Shown piece by piece: positions 33,734 to 41,029 of a stretch of 41,029 bases of DNA. How positions within the stretch are numbered: the first letter of the stretch is position 1; every line of letters begins with the position of its first letter. The notes under the pieces were generated by a model. It was given only the letters and a program-made list of their open reading frames with translations. It was not told the DNA's origin and ran no database searches. The translations under genes were made by a program, and so were the position numbers. Source of the DNA: Rhodothalassium salexigens DSM 2132. GTDB lineage: Bacteria; Pseudomonadota; Alphaproteobacteria; Sphingomonadales; Rhodothalassiaceae. Location of the stretch: NCBI RefSeq assembly GCF_004341375.1, contig NZ_SLXO01000015.1, forward strand, positions 1 through 41,029. The letters run 5' to 3'.

Positions 33734-35476
33734 TTAGACCGCAAATTCGCGCTGGTCGTCGGGCTCGATCACGTCGAGCCGCCAGGGCAGCCCGCGCTCT
33801 TCCAGCAACTCCACCGTCCGGTCGGCAGCATCCTGGAACGGCATCAACACCAGGTCGGCGCCCTTTTGCTTGATACGCTGCCAATCGGCGTCACCGCCGT
33901 GGCAGGTGACCGCGATCTTGCCCTTGAAACCCGCCGATTTGAGACTGTCGATCAGGCTCGAATTGAAGTCGTGTTTGATCACCGTGGTCTCATGGTCGGG
34001 CACCGCCGAGACGATCCAGTGGATGTTCTCCAGCGGCAGATGGGCGACGAAATCGGCGTCGGTGGCGTCGCCATAGACCGCGCGCAGCCCCTCGCGCCGC
34101 CAGCGCCGGACCGCGGCCGGGTTGAAGTCGACGCCGAGGATGCGGTGGCCCTTGGCGGCGAGGCGCTGGGCCACGGTGCCGCCGAACCGGCCCAGGCCGA
34201 TGACCACCATGTCGAACTGTTCCTCGGCCTCGATCGCCTGCACCTCGGCCAGCGCCTTGTCCCGCTCGAACCGACGCAACAGCGGCTCGATGCGCAGATA
34301 GACCCATTGCAGATAGGTGATCGCATAGGTGGACAGCGCGATGGTGATCAGACCGACCAGGGTGATCAGGCCCAGAAGCGCGTCGCTGACCAGACCGAGC
34401 CCCGCGCCCATGGCCATGAAGATCAGCGAAAACTCGCTGATCTGGCCCAGGATGATCGCCGACAACACGCCGGTGCGCAGCCGGTAGCCCATGGCCGCGG
34501 TGATCAGCGTCACCAGCACCGGCTTGCCGATCAGCACGAACACCGACAACACCGCCGCCGCGCCCAGATTGGCGCCCAACTGGCCCAGTTCGAGCTGGGT
34601 ACCGAGCCCGATGAAGAAGAACAGCAGCAAAAAGTCGCGCAACGGCGCCAGCCGGGCGGCCACCGCCTCGCGATACTGGGTCGAGGCCAGCGACACGCCG
34701 GCGAGCAGACCGCCCATCTCCTTGCTGAGCCCGAGGAAGTCGGCGCCGGCGGCGAGCAACGCCGCCCAGGCGACCGAAAAGCACAACAGCAACTCGGGCG
34801 AGCGGGCGATCTGGCGCATCAACGGCTCGGCGGCGTAGCGCATGAACAGGCCGATGACCACCAAAAGCCCGACGCCGTTGAGCGCCACCTGCATGAGCCC
34901 GCCGCCGCCGTGGCCGCCGCCATGGCCGGCGTCGAGCGCCGCGCCCTGGCCGGCGGCATGCGCCGACAGCACGATCATCGCCAGGACCACAACCAGGTCC
35001 TGGATGATCAGCACGCCGAGCGCCAGCCGACCGTAAAGCGAATCGATGGCGCGCTTGTCCGACAACAGCTTGACGATGATGATGGTGCTGGAAAAGGTCA
35101 GCGCGACCGCCAGGAACAGGCTGTCCGACACGTCGAAGCCGAGCCCGTAGGCGATCGCGAAACCGATCCCGCCGGTCAGCGCCACCTGCGCCAAGCCTGC
35201 CACCGCCGCCACCGGGCCAAGCGAGCGGATCAGGTTGAGGTCGAGCTTGAGACCGACCAGGAACAACAGCACCGCGATGCCCAACTCGGCCAGCAACTCG
35301 ATATGGTCGGCCTCGTGCACCAGCCCCAGCGCCGACGGCCCGGCCAGAATGCCCACCGCGATGAAGCTGACGATCAGCGGCTGGCGCAACCAGACCCCCA
35401 GCAGACCCATCAGACCGGCCAGCACCAACAGGGCGGCCACTTGGTAGAAGATCGACGCGGACAACAGGTCGAGCAT
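33734..35476 (-). CDS. CPA2 family K+/H+ antiporter with TrkA-N (RCK) domain
   Basis: The 580-residue protein has about 12-13 membrane helices followed by a cytosolic nucleotide-binding domain. The membrane part contains ELGIAVLLFLVGLKLDLNLI and TFSSTIIIVKLLSDKRAIDS. The TrkA-N domain begins near residue 420 with FDMVVIGLGRFGGTVAQRLA, with GLGRFG as the NAD(H)-binding glycine motif. It resembles KefB/YbaL-type potassium efflux systems. A His/Gly-rich loop (H173, H185, H189; DAGHGGGHGGGG) follows helix 6. The ATG at 35476 follows AGGGG at a longish spacing. Confidence 0.93.
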   Translation of the reverse strand: MLDLLSASIFYQVAALLVLAGLMGLLGVWLRQPLIVSFIAVGILAGPSALGLVHEADHIELLAELGIAVLLFLVGLKLDLNLIRSLGPVAAVAGLAQVALTGGIGFAIAYGLGFDVSDSLFLAVALTFSSTIIIVKLLSDKRAIDSLYGRLALGVLIIQDLVVVLAMIVLSAHAAGQGAALDAGHGGGHGGGGLMQVALNGVGLLVVIGLFMRYAAEPLMRQIARSPELLLCFSVAWAALLAAGADFLGLSKEMGGLLAGVSLASTQYREAVAARLAPLRDFLLLFFFIGLGTQLELGQLGANLGAAAVLSVFVLIGKPVLVTLITAAMGYRLRTGVLSAIILGQISEFSLIFMAMGAGLGLVSDALLGLITLVGLITIALSTYAITYLQWVYLRIEPLLRRFERDKALAEVQAIEAEEQFDMVVIGLGRFGGTVAQRLAAKGHRILGVDFNPAAVRRWRREGLRAVYGDATDADFVAHLPLENIHWIVSAVPDHETTVIKHDFNSSLIDSLKSAGFKGKIAVTCHGGDADWQRIKQKGADLVLMPFQDAADRTVELLEERGLPWRLDVIEPDDQREFAV

Positions 35477-35762
35477 GAAACGGAGCCCCTAAGGCGCTGG
35501 GTGAACAGATGCATCGCCGATATAGACAGGATTGCATGAACGGACCGACGCCGGGGCGCACACCATGCCGCACCCGGTCCCGACCGTCCCGCAGGATCGC
35601 CGCGGGCGCATGTGCCCGTTACGCTTCTTGTGGCGAAGTAAAGATAATCCGAGGTTAATGCCGCGCGGGTCATAAGGCCAGCCCTTGCCGCATGAATCGC
35701 CCTGCGCATGGGCGTTTAGATCGACATCTGCATTGCCGCCCGACCAACCGCCAGGAGAGACC

Positions 35763-37511
35763 ATGCACCGACGCCCCGTGCCCCCGTTCAGCGACCGTGT
35801 GGGCCTGACCCTTCTCGGGCTGTTCCAGGGCGCCAGCCTGGCCGCTCTGGCCTCGGCGCTCGATGCGTGGCCGGAGGGAGCGCTATGGCTGCTCGGCCTC
35901 GGCGTGATCCTGAGCGTCGCACCGCTGGTCGCCATGGCCGGGCATCGACCGGGACAAGCGCGCCGCACGACAGCGGCCGCCCTGGGCCTGGGGCTGTTGG
36001 CGGCCGGTCTCCACATGGCCACCGAGGCCGCCGCCGGCCCGCCCCGGCCGGACCTGGCGACCGATCCGGTGCTCGGGCTCTACCTGCCGGGGCCGGCCGT
36101 GCTGCTGATCCTGGCCACCCTGCCGTTCCTGATCGCCCGCCAGCGCTCGTCCGCCGAGCCGCCGTCGGCACAGGCGTCGGCGGGGAACGGGTTGGCGCGA
36201 CCGGCGCCGCGCGACCCCGAGGCGTTTTTGGACGCGGTATGGACCGTACCGGTGCTGGCGCTGCTGGTCGGCGTCACGCTCGCGCTCGTCTATGGCGTGC
36301 TGGCGCTGTGGTCGTTCCTGTTCTCGCTGATCGACATCGAGGTCTTCAACAAGCTGTTCTTCGACTGGCGCGCCACCCGGTTGCCACTGGTGTTCGCGCT
36401 CACAGGGCTGGCGTTCGCGGTGCTGCGCCAGGCTCCGGCGCTGCTCGACCCGGCGCGGCGCTTCTTCCAGGGGCTCGCGCGGCTGCTCGCCCCGGTGCTG
36501 GCGGCGGCACTGGCGTTGTTCCTGGTCATGTTGCCCGCCGCCGGCGTCCAGACGCTGGGCGCGGTGACATCGGCCAGCGGCACCTTCATGACCGCCGCGC
36601 TGTTGATCCTGATCATGCTCAACACCGTGGCCGCCCTGGCAGACGCCGACCAGCGCCCGGCCCTGCCCGCCCCGGTGCGCTGGAGCGGTTGGGTGCTGGC
36701 GCTGCTGATGCCGGCCTATGTGGGACTGGCGCTGTGGGGGATCGCCACCCGGATCGACCAGTACGGCCTGACGCCCGAGCGGGTAACGGCGGCGCTGGCG
36801 GCGTTGCTGCTGGCGGCGCCGGCGCTGGTTTATGGCGCTGCGCTGATCCGCCGCCGGCGCCTGAGCCGGATCGCCGATCTGGCGCCAGCGCTAATGGCGC
36901 TGGTGGTCCTGTGGGCCACCGCGCTGCAGAGCCCGTTGCTCGACCCGCGCCGACTGACAGCCGCCGACCAGGTACACCGGCTGCGCTCGGGCGCGGTGCC
37001 GGCGGACGCTTTCGACTTCCGGGTGTTCAACGGACTGGGCCGCTATGGCGACCGAGCGCTGGCGACGATCCGCGCCGACGAGACGCTGATCGCTCAAGCC
37101 GCCGTGCGCCAGGGCCTGAAAGGCGTTACCACCGGCGCCCGGCCGGCGGCGCGGGCCGACACCCTGCTCGCCCAGGTGCCGCGCTGGCCCGCCGATCGCC
37201 CCGTGCCCGACGGGCTCAAGGCGCAGATCGCCGAGCCGGTGGCGCAGGCGCCGAGCCGGACCGCCTTGCTGTTCGTCGACATGGATGGCGACGGGCGCAG
37301 TGAGGCGGTGTTGCTGTCGCCGGGCGCGGTGCAGGTGTTCACCCAAGGCGGCGGTGACCGGTCGGGCTGGCATTGGGCGCCGCAACTGTATCCCGATATC
37401 GACCCGGCCCAGGCGGCCGATCTGGCCCGGGCGGTGCGGGCCGGGGATGTGGCGCTGCTGCCGCCGGTGCGCCCGCGCCTGCGGGTCGGCGAGATGGAAA
37501 TCGCGCCCTGA
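35763..37511 (+). CDS. DUF4153 family membrane protein
   Basis: The 582-residue protein begins MHRRPVPPFSDRVGLTLLGL and has about 10-11 hydrophobic segments in its first 400 residues. A characteristic patch is SLIDIEVFNKLFFDWRATRL. A soluble C-terminal part of about 170 residues contains FDFRVFNGLGRYGDRALATI and LFVDMDGDGRSEAVLLSPG, the latter resembling a calcium-binding loop. It matches the uncharacterised DUF4153 family. The ATG at 35763 follows CAGGAGAGACC. It ends 1 base from the stop of the convergent cyd-operon small gene. Confidence 0.85.
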   Translation: MHRRPVPPFSDRVGLTLLGLFQGASLAALASALDAWPEGALWLLGLGVILSVAPLVAMAGHRPGQARRTTAAALGLGLLAAGLHMATEAAAGPPRPDLATDPVLGLYLPGPAVLLILATLPFLIARQRSSAEPPSAQASAGNGLARPAPRDPEAFLDAVWTVPVLALLVGVTLALVYGVLALWSFLFSLIDIEVFNKLFFDWRATRLPLVFALTGLAFAVLRQAPALLDPARRFFQGLARLLAPVLAAALALFLVMLPAAGVQTLGAVTSASGTFMTAALLILIMLNTVAALADADQRPALPAPVRWSGWVLALLMPAYVGLALWGIATRIDQYGLTPERVTAALAALLLAAPALVYGAALIRRRRLSRIADLAPALMALVVLWATALQSPLLDPRRLTAADQVHRLRSGAVPADAFDFRVFNGLGRYGDRALATIRADETLIAQAAVRQGLKGVTTGARPAARADTLLAQVPRWPADRPVPDGLKAQIAEPVAQAPSRTALLFVDMDGDGRSEAVLLSPGAVQVFTQGGGDRSGWHWAPQLYPDIDPAQAADLARAVRAGDVALLPPVRPRLRVGEMEIAP

Positions 37512-37512
37512 C

Positions 37513-37716
37513 CTACAGCAGCACCCAGCGCAGCGCATAGCCGACCGTGGCCACCACAGCCACGCCGGCGGCCCACAGGCCCACAAACCACGCCAGCCGC
37601 ACCCAGGCCGGCCGGTCGACCCGACCCCCGGCGTCGTCGCCGTCATCGCCCTCGTCGGCGGCGACGGCGCTATGGACAGGCGGTTGCGCGGCGTCGTCGG
37701 CGCGGTGCGGGGCCAT
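37513..37716 (-). CDS. DUF2474 small membrane protein of the cyd operon
   Basis: The protein has only 67 residues. An acidic, polar N-terminus (MAPHRADDAAQPPV) precedes one membrane helix in PAWVRLAWFVGLWAAGVAV then VATVGYALRWVLL. This WxxRLxWFVGLW pattern is DUF2474, a small protein family encoded after cydB in many proteobacteria. It may be an accessory subunit of the bd oxidase, comparable in role to CydX. Its ATG shares one base with the cydB stop (TGATG), so it is translationally coupled. Confidence 0.85.
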   Translation of the reverse strand: MAPHRADDAAQPPVHSAVAADEGDDGDDAGGRVDRPAWVRLAWFVGLWAAGVAVVATVGYALRWVLL

Positions 37717-38723
37717 CAATGATAGCCCTCGCCGGGGCGCACCTTGCCGCGGAACACCCAATAGGCATAGGCCGTGTAGGCCAGGATGATCGGCAACAGG
37801 ACCGACGCCCCGACCAGCAGAAAGGCCAGGCTGCTGTTGGGCGCCGCCGCCTCGGCATAGGTGATGGTGCGCGGCACCGCATAGGGGAAGAAGCTGATGC
37901 CTAAGCCCACATAACTGAGCACGAACAGGCACAGGCTGGCGGCGAACGGCACCGGGTCCTTGGCCCGGGCGAGACCGTGGAACAACCACCAGGCCGCCGC
38001 CAGCACCAGCAAGGGCACCGGCGCGGTCAGCACGATGTGCGGCCAGCCGAACCAGCGATCCATGATCGCCTCATGGGTGAACGGCGTCCACAGGCTGACC
38101 AGGGCGATAAACGCCAGCAGCACCAACGCCAACCGGCGAGCATAGCCGTAGCAGCGTGCGTGCAGGTCGCCCTCGGTCTTCCAGATCAGCCAGGTGGCGC
38201 CCAACAGCGCATAGCCGGCCGCCAGCCCCAGCCCCGACATGATCGTGAACGGCGTCAGCCAGTCGAACCAGCCGCCGCCATAGCCGCGCCCGGTGGCGTC
38301 CACCTCGACGCCCTGGATCATGGCGCCGAGCATGATGCCCTGCATCACCGCAGCGACCAGCGAGCCCAGGAAAAAGCCGCGATCCCACAGGCCCTTCCAG
38401 CGCTCGGTTCGCCACCGATACTCGAACGCCACGCCGCGAAACACCAACGCCAGCAACATCAGAATCAACGGCATGTAAAGCGCTGGCATGATGATCGCAT
38501 AGGCGCGCGGAAACGCCGCCATCAGCCCGCCGCCGCCCAGGATCAGCCAGGTCTCGTTGCCATCCCAGACCGGCGCGATGGTGTTCATCATGGTGGCGCG
38601 GTCGTCCTCGCCGCGCGCGGTGCGGAACAGGATACCAACGCCCAGATCGAAGCCGTCGAGGATCACATAGGCCAGCACGGCAACCGCCAGCAGCACGGCC
38701 CAGATGGTCGGCAGATCGAACAT
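37716..38723 (-). CDS. cydB: Cytochrome bd (CIO-type) quinol oxidase subunit II
   Basis: The 335-residue inner-membrane protein has eight to nine helices and begins MFDLPTIWAVLLAVAVLAYV then ILDGFDLGVGILF, the family start. IAPVWDGNETWLILGGGGLM is the conserved loop. It pairs with CydA to form the oxidase that reduces oxygen with quinol without pumping protons. It lies 10 bases after cydA and overlaps the DUF2474 start by one base, so the three genes form one operon. Confidence 0.97.
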   Translation of the reverse strand: MFDLPTIWAVLLAVAVLAYVILDGFDLGVGILFRTARGEDDRATMMNTIAPVWDGNETWLILGGGGLMAAFPRAYAIIMPALYMPLILMLLALVFRGVAFEYRWRTERWKGLWDRGFFLGSLVAAVMQGIMLGAMIQGVEVDATGRGYGGGWFDWLTPFTIMSGLGLAAGYALLGATWLIWKTEGDLHARCYGYARRLALVLLAFIALVSLWTPFTHEAIMDRWFGWPHIVLTAPVPLLVLAAAWWLFHGLARAKDPVPFAASLCLFVLSYVGLGISFFPYAVPRTITYAEAAAPNSSLAFLLVGASVLLPIILAYTAYAYWVFRGKVRPGEGYH

Positions 38724-38733
38724 GGGGTCCCTC

Positions 38734-40143
38734 CTATTCGGCCGGCGTGACGCGGGTGACGCCGGTGGTAGCCGGCGCGATCCCCGCGGTACGCAAGGGC
38801 TTGCCCGCGTCGGTGTCCGGGCCGCCGGCCTCCGACGACCGGTTCATCAGCCGCAGCAGATAGAAGGTGCCGGCCCCGAAGACCAAAAAGTACACCACCG
38901 CGAACGCCACCAGCGACGTCCCCACCGCCGGCGCGTCGACCGGCGAAATGGATTCCGCCGTTTTCAACAGCCCATAGACGGTGAACGGCTGTCGGCCGAC
39001 CTCGGTGGTCACCCAACCGGCCAGCACGGCGATAAACCCGGACGGCCCCATGATAAGCGCAAACCGGTGGAACCAGGCGGCGTCATAAAGCCGCCCGCCA
39101 CGGCGCAGAAACAGGCTGATCAGGCCCGCCGCCATCATCAGCAGACCGATGCCGACCATGATCCGGAACGACCAGAAGACGGTCGCCACCGGCGGCTGTT
39201 CGGCAACCGGCCATTCTTCCAGCCCCTGGACCTCGCCATTCCAGTCGTGGGTCAGGATGAAGCTGCCGAGCTTGGGGATCTCGACCGCGTGATGGGTGGT
39301 CTGCTGGTCGCGGTCGGGCCAGCCGAACAGGATGAACGGCGCCCCCTCCTGGGTCTCGAAATGACCCTCCATGGCGGCCACCTTGCGCGGCTGGTGCTCA
39401 AGCGTGTTGAGGCCATGCAGGTCGCCGGCGAGCACCTGCAAGGGCGCCACAAGAAGCGCCATCCACATGGCCATGGACAGCATGGTCCGCGCGCCCCGGT
39501 CGGCGCGGTCGCGCAACAGGTGCAAGGCGCCCACCGCACCGACCACGAAGGCGGTGGTCAGATAGGCGGCCAGCACCATATGCACCAGGCGATAGGGGAA
39601 GGACGGGTTGAACACCACCGCCCACCAATCCTCGGGCACGAACTGGCCGGCCTCGTTGATGGCAAAGCCCGCCGGCGTCTGCATCCAGCTGTTGACCGAC
39701 AGAATCCAGAACGCCGAAAACAGCGTGCCGAACGCTACCGCCAGCGTCGCCACATAGTGCAAGCGGCGGCCGACCCGGTTCATGCCGAACAACATGACAC
39801 CCAAAAACCCCGCTTCCAGGAAAAACGCGGTCAGCACCTCATAGCCGAGCAACGGCCCCAGCACCGGCCCGGTCTTGTCGGAAAACACCGACCAGTTGGT
39901 GCCGAACTGGTAGCTCATCACCAGCCCCGACACGACGCCCATACCGAAAGCGACGGCGAAGATCTTCATCCAATACTTGAACAGCCGCAGATAGACCGGG
40001 TTGTCGGTCTTCAGCCACAGCCCTTCGAGCACCGCCAGATAGCTGGCGAGCCCGATGGAGAAGGCCGGGAAAATGATGTGAAAGGCGACGGTGAAGGCGA
40101 ACTGGGCCCGAGCCAGGATCGCCGCGTCGAATCCGAAATCCAT
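38734..40143 (-). CDS. cydA: Cytochrome bd (CIO-type) quinol oxidase subunit I
   Basis: The 469-residue subunit carries the haems. Haem ligands are H22 (FTVAFHIIFPAFSIG), H188 (PYRLVHMVLAAYL) and M329 (WSFRIMVGIG). E102 and E110 lie in GYEVLTAFFLEAG. The quinol site has K254 and E259 (QPRKVAAMEG), and GRQPFTVYG is conserved. The loop after QP is short, as in cyanide-insensitive oxidases (CioA) rather than E. coli CydA. The ATG at 40143 follows AGAGGGTGTCGAC. The C-terminus has an extra Ala/Thr-rich tail of about 40 residues. It would allow respiration at low oxygen or in the presence of cyanide or sulfide. Confidence 0.97.
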   Translation of the reverse strand: MDFGFDAAILARAQFAFTVAFHIIFPAFSIGLASYLAVLEGLWLKTDNPVYLRLFKYWMKIFAVAFGMGVVSGLVMSYQFGTNWSVFSDKTGPVLGPLLGYEVLTAFFLEAGFLGVMLFGMNRVGRRLHYVATLAVAFGTLFSAFWILSVNSWMQTPAGFAINEAGQFVPEDWWAVVFNPSFPYRLVHMVLAAYLTTAFVVGAVGALHLLRDRADRGARTMLSMAMWMALLVAPLQVLAGDLHGLNTLEHQPRKVAAMEGHFETQEGAPFILFGWPDRDQQTTHHAVEIPKLGSFILTHDWNGEVQGLEEWPVAEQPPVATVFWSFRIMVGIGLLMMAAGLISLFLRRGGRLYDAAWFHRFALIMGPSGFIAVLAGWVTTEVGRQPFTVYGLLKTAESISPVDAPAVGTSLVAFAVVYFLVFGAGTFYLLRLMNRSSEAGGPDTDAGKPLRTAGIAPATTGVTRVTPAE

Positions 40144-40191
40144 GTCGACACCCTCTTTGTGCTGCAGCGCAGCGGCAGGTTTGGACAGGAC

Positions 40192-40218
40192 ATATTAAGT
40201 CGGCGTGACAGCGTAAAG
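40192..40218 (-). promoter_or_regulatory. Weak candidate promoter of the cyd operon
   Basis: On the minus strand CTTTAC (40218-40213) is 15 bases from TAATAT (40197-40192), about 50 bases before the cydA ATG. The -10 is good but the spacing is short. No FNR-type TTGAT-N4-ATCAA site was seen nearby. Confidence 0.25.
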
Positions 40219-40277
40219 ACCAGGCAAATGTGGAAAAACGACACAGCACAGACTTGGCGAATGCGCCAACAATGCGC

Positions 40278-40625
40278 TCACTCTGCCTGTTGCGGGGCTT
40301 GTTGCGGGGTTGGTGGCCCCGAATGCTGGCCCGCGCGATCGCCCGCACGCTGACCACAGCGTCGGCCGCGCTGCGCGCGGGTCCGCGACAAAGGCACGCG
40401 CAGCGACCGGGGCAAGCGCGGCTCGGCATCCGCCAGGCGCGCGTCGACCTGGGGAAAGCGGCGCCGCACCCGGTGCACCAAGCCGGCGATGGTCCGGCTG
40501 GTGGCCAGCAGGATGGCCAGCGCCACCGCCACCATGATCAAGCCGATGGGGATCGGCGTCGGCAGGACGATCAACCCCGGGATCAGCAGGGAATAGCCGA
40601 CGATTTGCCACGCGATCTTTTTCAT
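40278..40625 (-). CDS. Small membrane protein, PGPGW-like
   Basis: The protein is 115 residues from ATG 40625. One or two hydrophobic segments, in IAWQIVGYSLLIPGLIVLPT then PIPIGLIMVAVALAILLATS, are joined by a Pro turn (LPTPIPIG). A basic helix, VHRVRRRFPQVDARLADAEP, follows, and the C-terminal third is Arg/Gln-rich and probably disordered. The pattern is that of the small PGPGW-like proteins of unknown function. The frame is open for 17 codons upstream, but the hydrophobic start at MKKIAWQ is more natural. The ribosome-binding site is weak. Confidence 0.65.
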   Translation of the reverse strand: MKKIAWQIVGYSLLIPGLIVLPTPIPIGLIMVAVALAILLATSRTIAGLVHRVRRRFPQVDARLADAEPRLPRSLRVPLSRTRAQRGRRCGQRAGDRAGQHSGPPTPQQAPQQAE

Positions 40626-40934
40626 TACACAGGGCCCTGAAAAACCGGCGCCCGGAAACGGCGCCAGTGCGCCCAAAGAGATGGCAAGTCAGGGGCTTTG
40701 ATGCAACACTGACCGGCCCTTCGCCGAGGCAATGCACCCGAAGGCCGGCGGACGCCCCGAGACGACCGAACCGGTCTGTCCCGGAAAGCGATGGGATGCG
40801 TTAAAGGGCCGAAACCCTACCATGATCCTCGACGCGGCGGCGCGCTCGATATTTGCTTAAGCCAACCTAGCAAAGACCGCCCATCCTCGCCAAAATGCCG
40901 ATCCAAAAAACAACATCAGAGACACAAAAACAGT
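40626..40934. other. Intergenic region before the IS end
   Basis: No gene is supported in these 309 bases. GC falls towards the right, with AT-rich bases at 40880-40930 (for example CCAAAAAACAACATC) next to the insertion sequence, a common setting for IS5-type insertion. Confidence 0.5.
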
Positions 40935-41029
40935 CTAGGGGCTGTTGACGAAGTGGCGGAACCAGAGGCGGATCGAGGTGAGATGGATGAAGCCGAGATA
41001 GCTGTCGGCGGTTTTGTCGTAGCGGGTCG
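40935..41029 (-). CDS. IS5-family transposase, 3' end (cut by the window edge)
   Basis: On the minus strand the frame reads TRYDKTADSYLGFIHLTSIR then LWFRHFVNSP and stops at TAG 40937-40935. The YDKTADSYLGF(I/L)...SIRLW..H(F/Y)VN pattern is the C-terminus of IS5-family DDE transposases. The terminal DNA GGGCTGTTGACGAAGTGG (from 40938 on the plus strand) looks like the IS inverted repeat, and CTAG (40935-40938) matches a YTAR target. The stop codon then falls at the IS/target junction. The rest of the element lies outside the window. Confidence 0.85.
   Translation of the reverse strand, partial: TRYDKTADSYLGFIHLTSIRLWFRHFVNSP

Noticed and set aside
32603-35539. Long plus-strand open frame opposite prmA and the CPA2 antiporter
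   Set aside because: It runs across two identified genes and their gap, has no protein-like features, and no promoter or ribosome-binding site.
33990-35573. Second long minus-strand frame inside the CPA2 antiporter gene
   Set aside because: It is a +1/-1 frame of the true gene with Arg/Gly/Ala-rich sequence and no family match.
40144-40277. Search for FNR/ANR-type box before cydA
   Set aside because: No TTGAT-N4-ATCAA or close match was seen, so no oxygen-regulator site is claimed.

Overview
The window is GC-rich chromosomal DNA from a motile alphaproteobacterium. Several features point to that class: flagellin genes grouped with flaG, flaF and flbT; sigma-54-type promoters in front of flagellin genes; a MoxR ATPase plus CoxE-type VWA protein; and a TonB receptor and a CIO-type cytochrome bd set of familiar alphaproteobacterial form. 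The sequence does not let me name a genus. No rRNA, tRNA or CRISPR array was seen. The right edge enters an IS5-family element read on the minus strand. The left edge ends in a short plus-strand coding tail that shares the same terminal CACTTCGTCAACAG string.

Region 1 (1-5700) is a minus-strand flagellar filament cluster. It holds two ordinary flagellins (660-1514 and 3515-4363), a flagellin-like protein that lacks the N-terminal D0 helix (1845-2657), FlaG, and the flagellin regulators FlbT and FlaF. Both ordinary flagellins have a GG-N10-GC promoter, and the second also carries a set of TTGCCG-N3-CGGCAA palindromes upstream, as expected for enhancer sites of a flagellar activator.

Region 2 (5860-12204) has a plus-strand MoxR AAA ATPase and its likely partner, a CoxE-type VWA protein. 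They are separated by a three-gene minus-strand block: a GT-B glycosyltransferase, a secreted PhoD-like phosphatase, and a tandem paralogue of that phosphatase whose metal-binding motifs are all destroyed.

Region 3 (12242-21357) is mixed housekeeping and surface-sugar functions: gyrA, a hemolysin III/TrhA membrane protein, a coniferyl-aldehyde-type dehydrogenase with a hotdog thioesterase, a nonulosonate (pseudaminate-type) synthase with an SpsF-like nucleotidyltransferase, and an HD phosphohydrolase. The synthase pair may supply sugar for flagellin glycosylation.

Region 4 (21441-30502) holds a TonB-dependent receptor with a clear terminator, then a tetR-adaptor-RND pump-BCCT transporter array that looks like one operon. 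A palindromic TetR-type operator lies directly upstream.

Region 5 (30503-41029) has a cytoplasmic globin-coupled chemoreceptor behind an AT-rich leader, a 128-bp REP/MITE-like inverted repeat, prmA, a CPA2 K+/H+ antiporter with a TrkA-N domain, a DUF4153 membrane protein, the cydA-cydB-DUF2474 quinol oxidase operon, a small membrane protein, and the IS5-family end.
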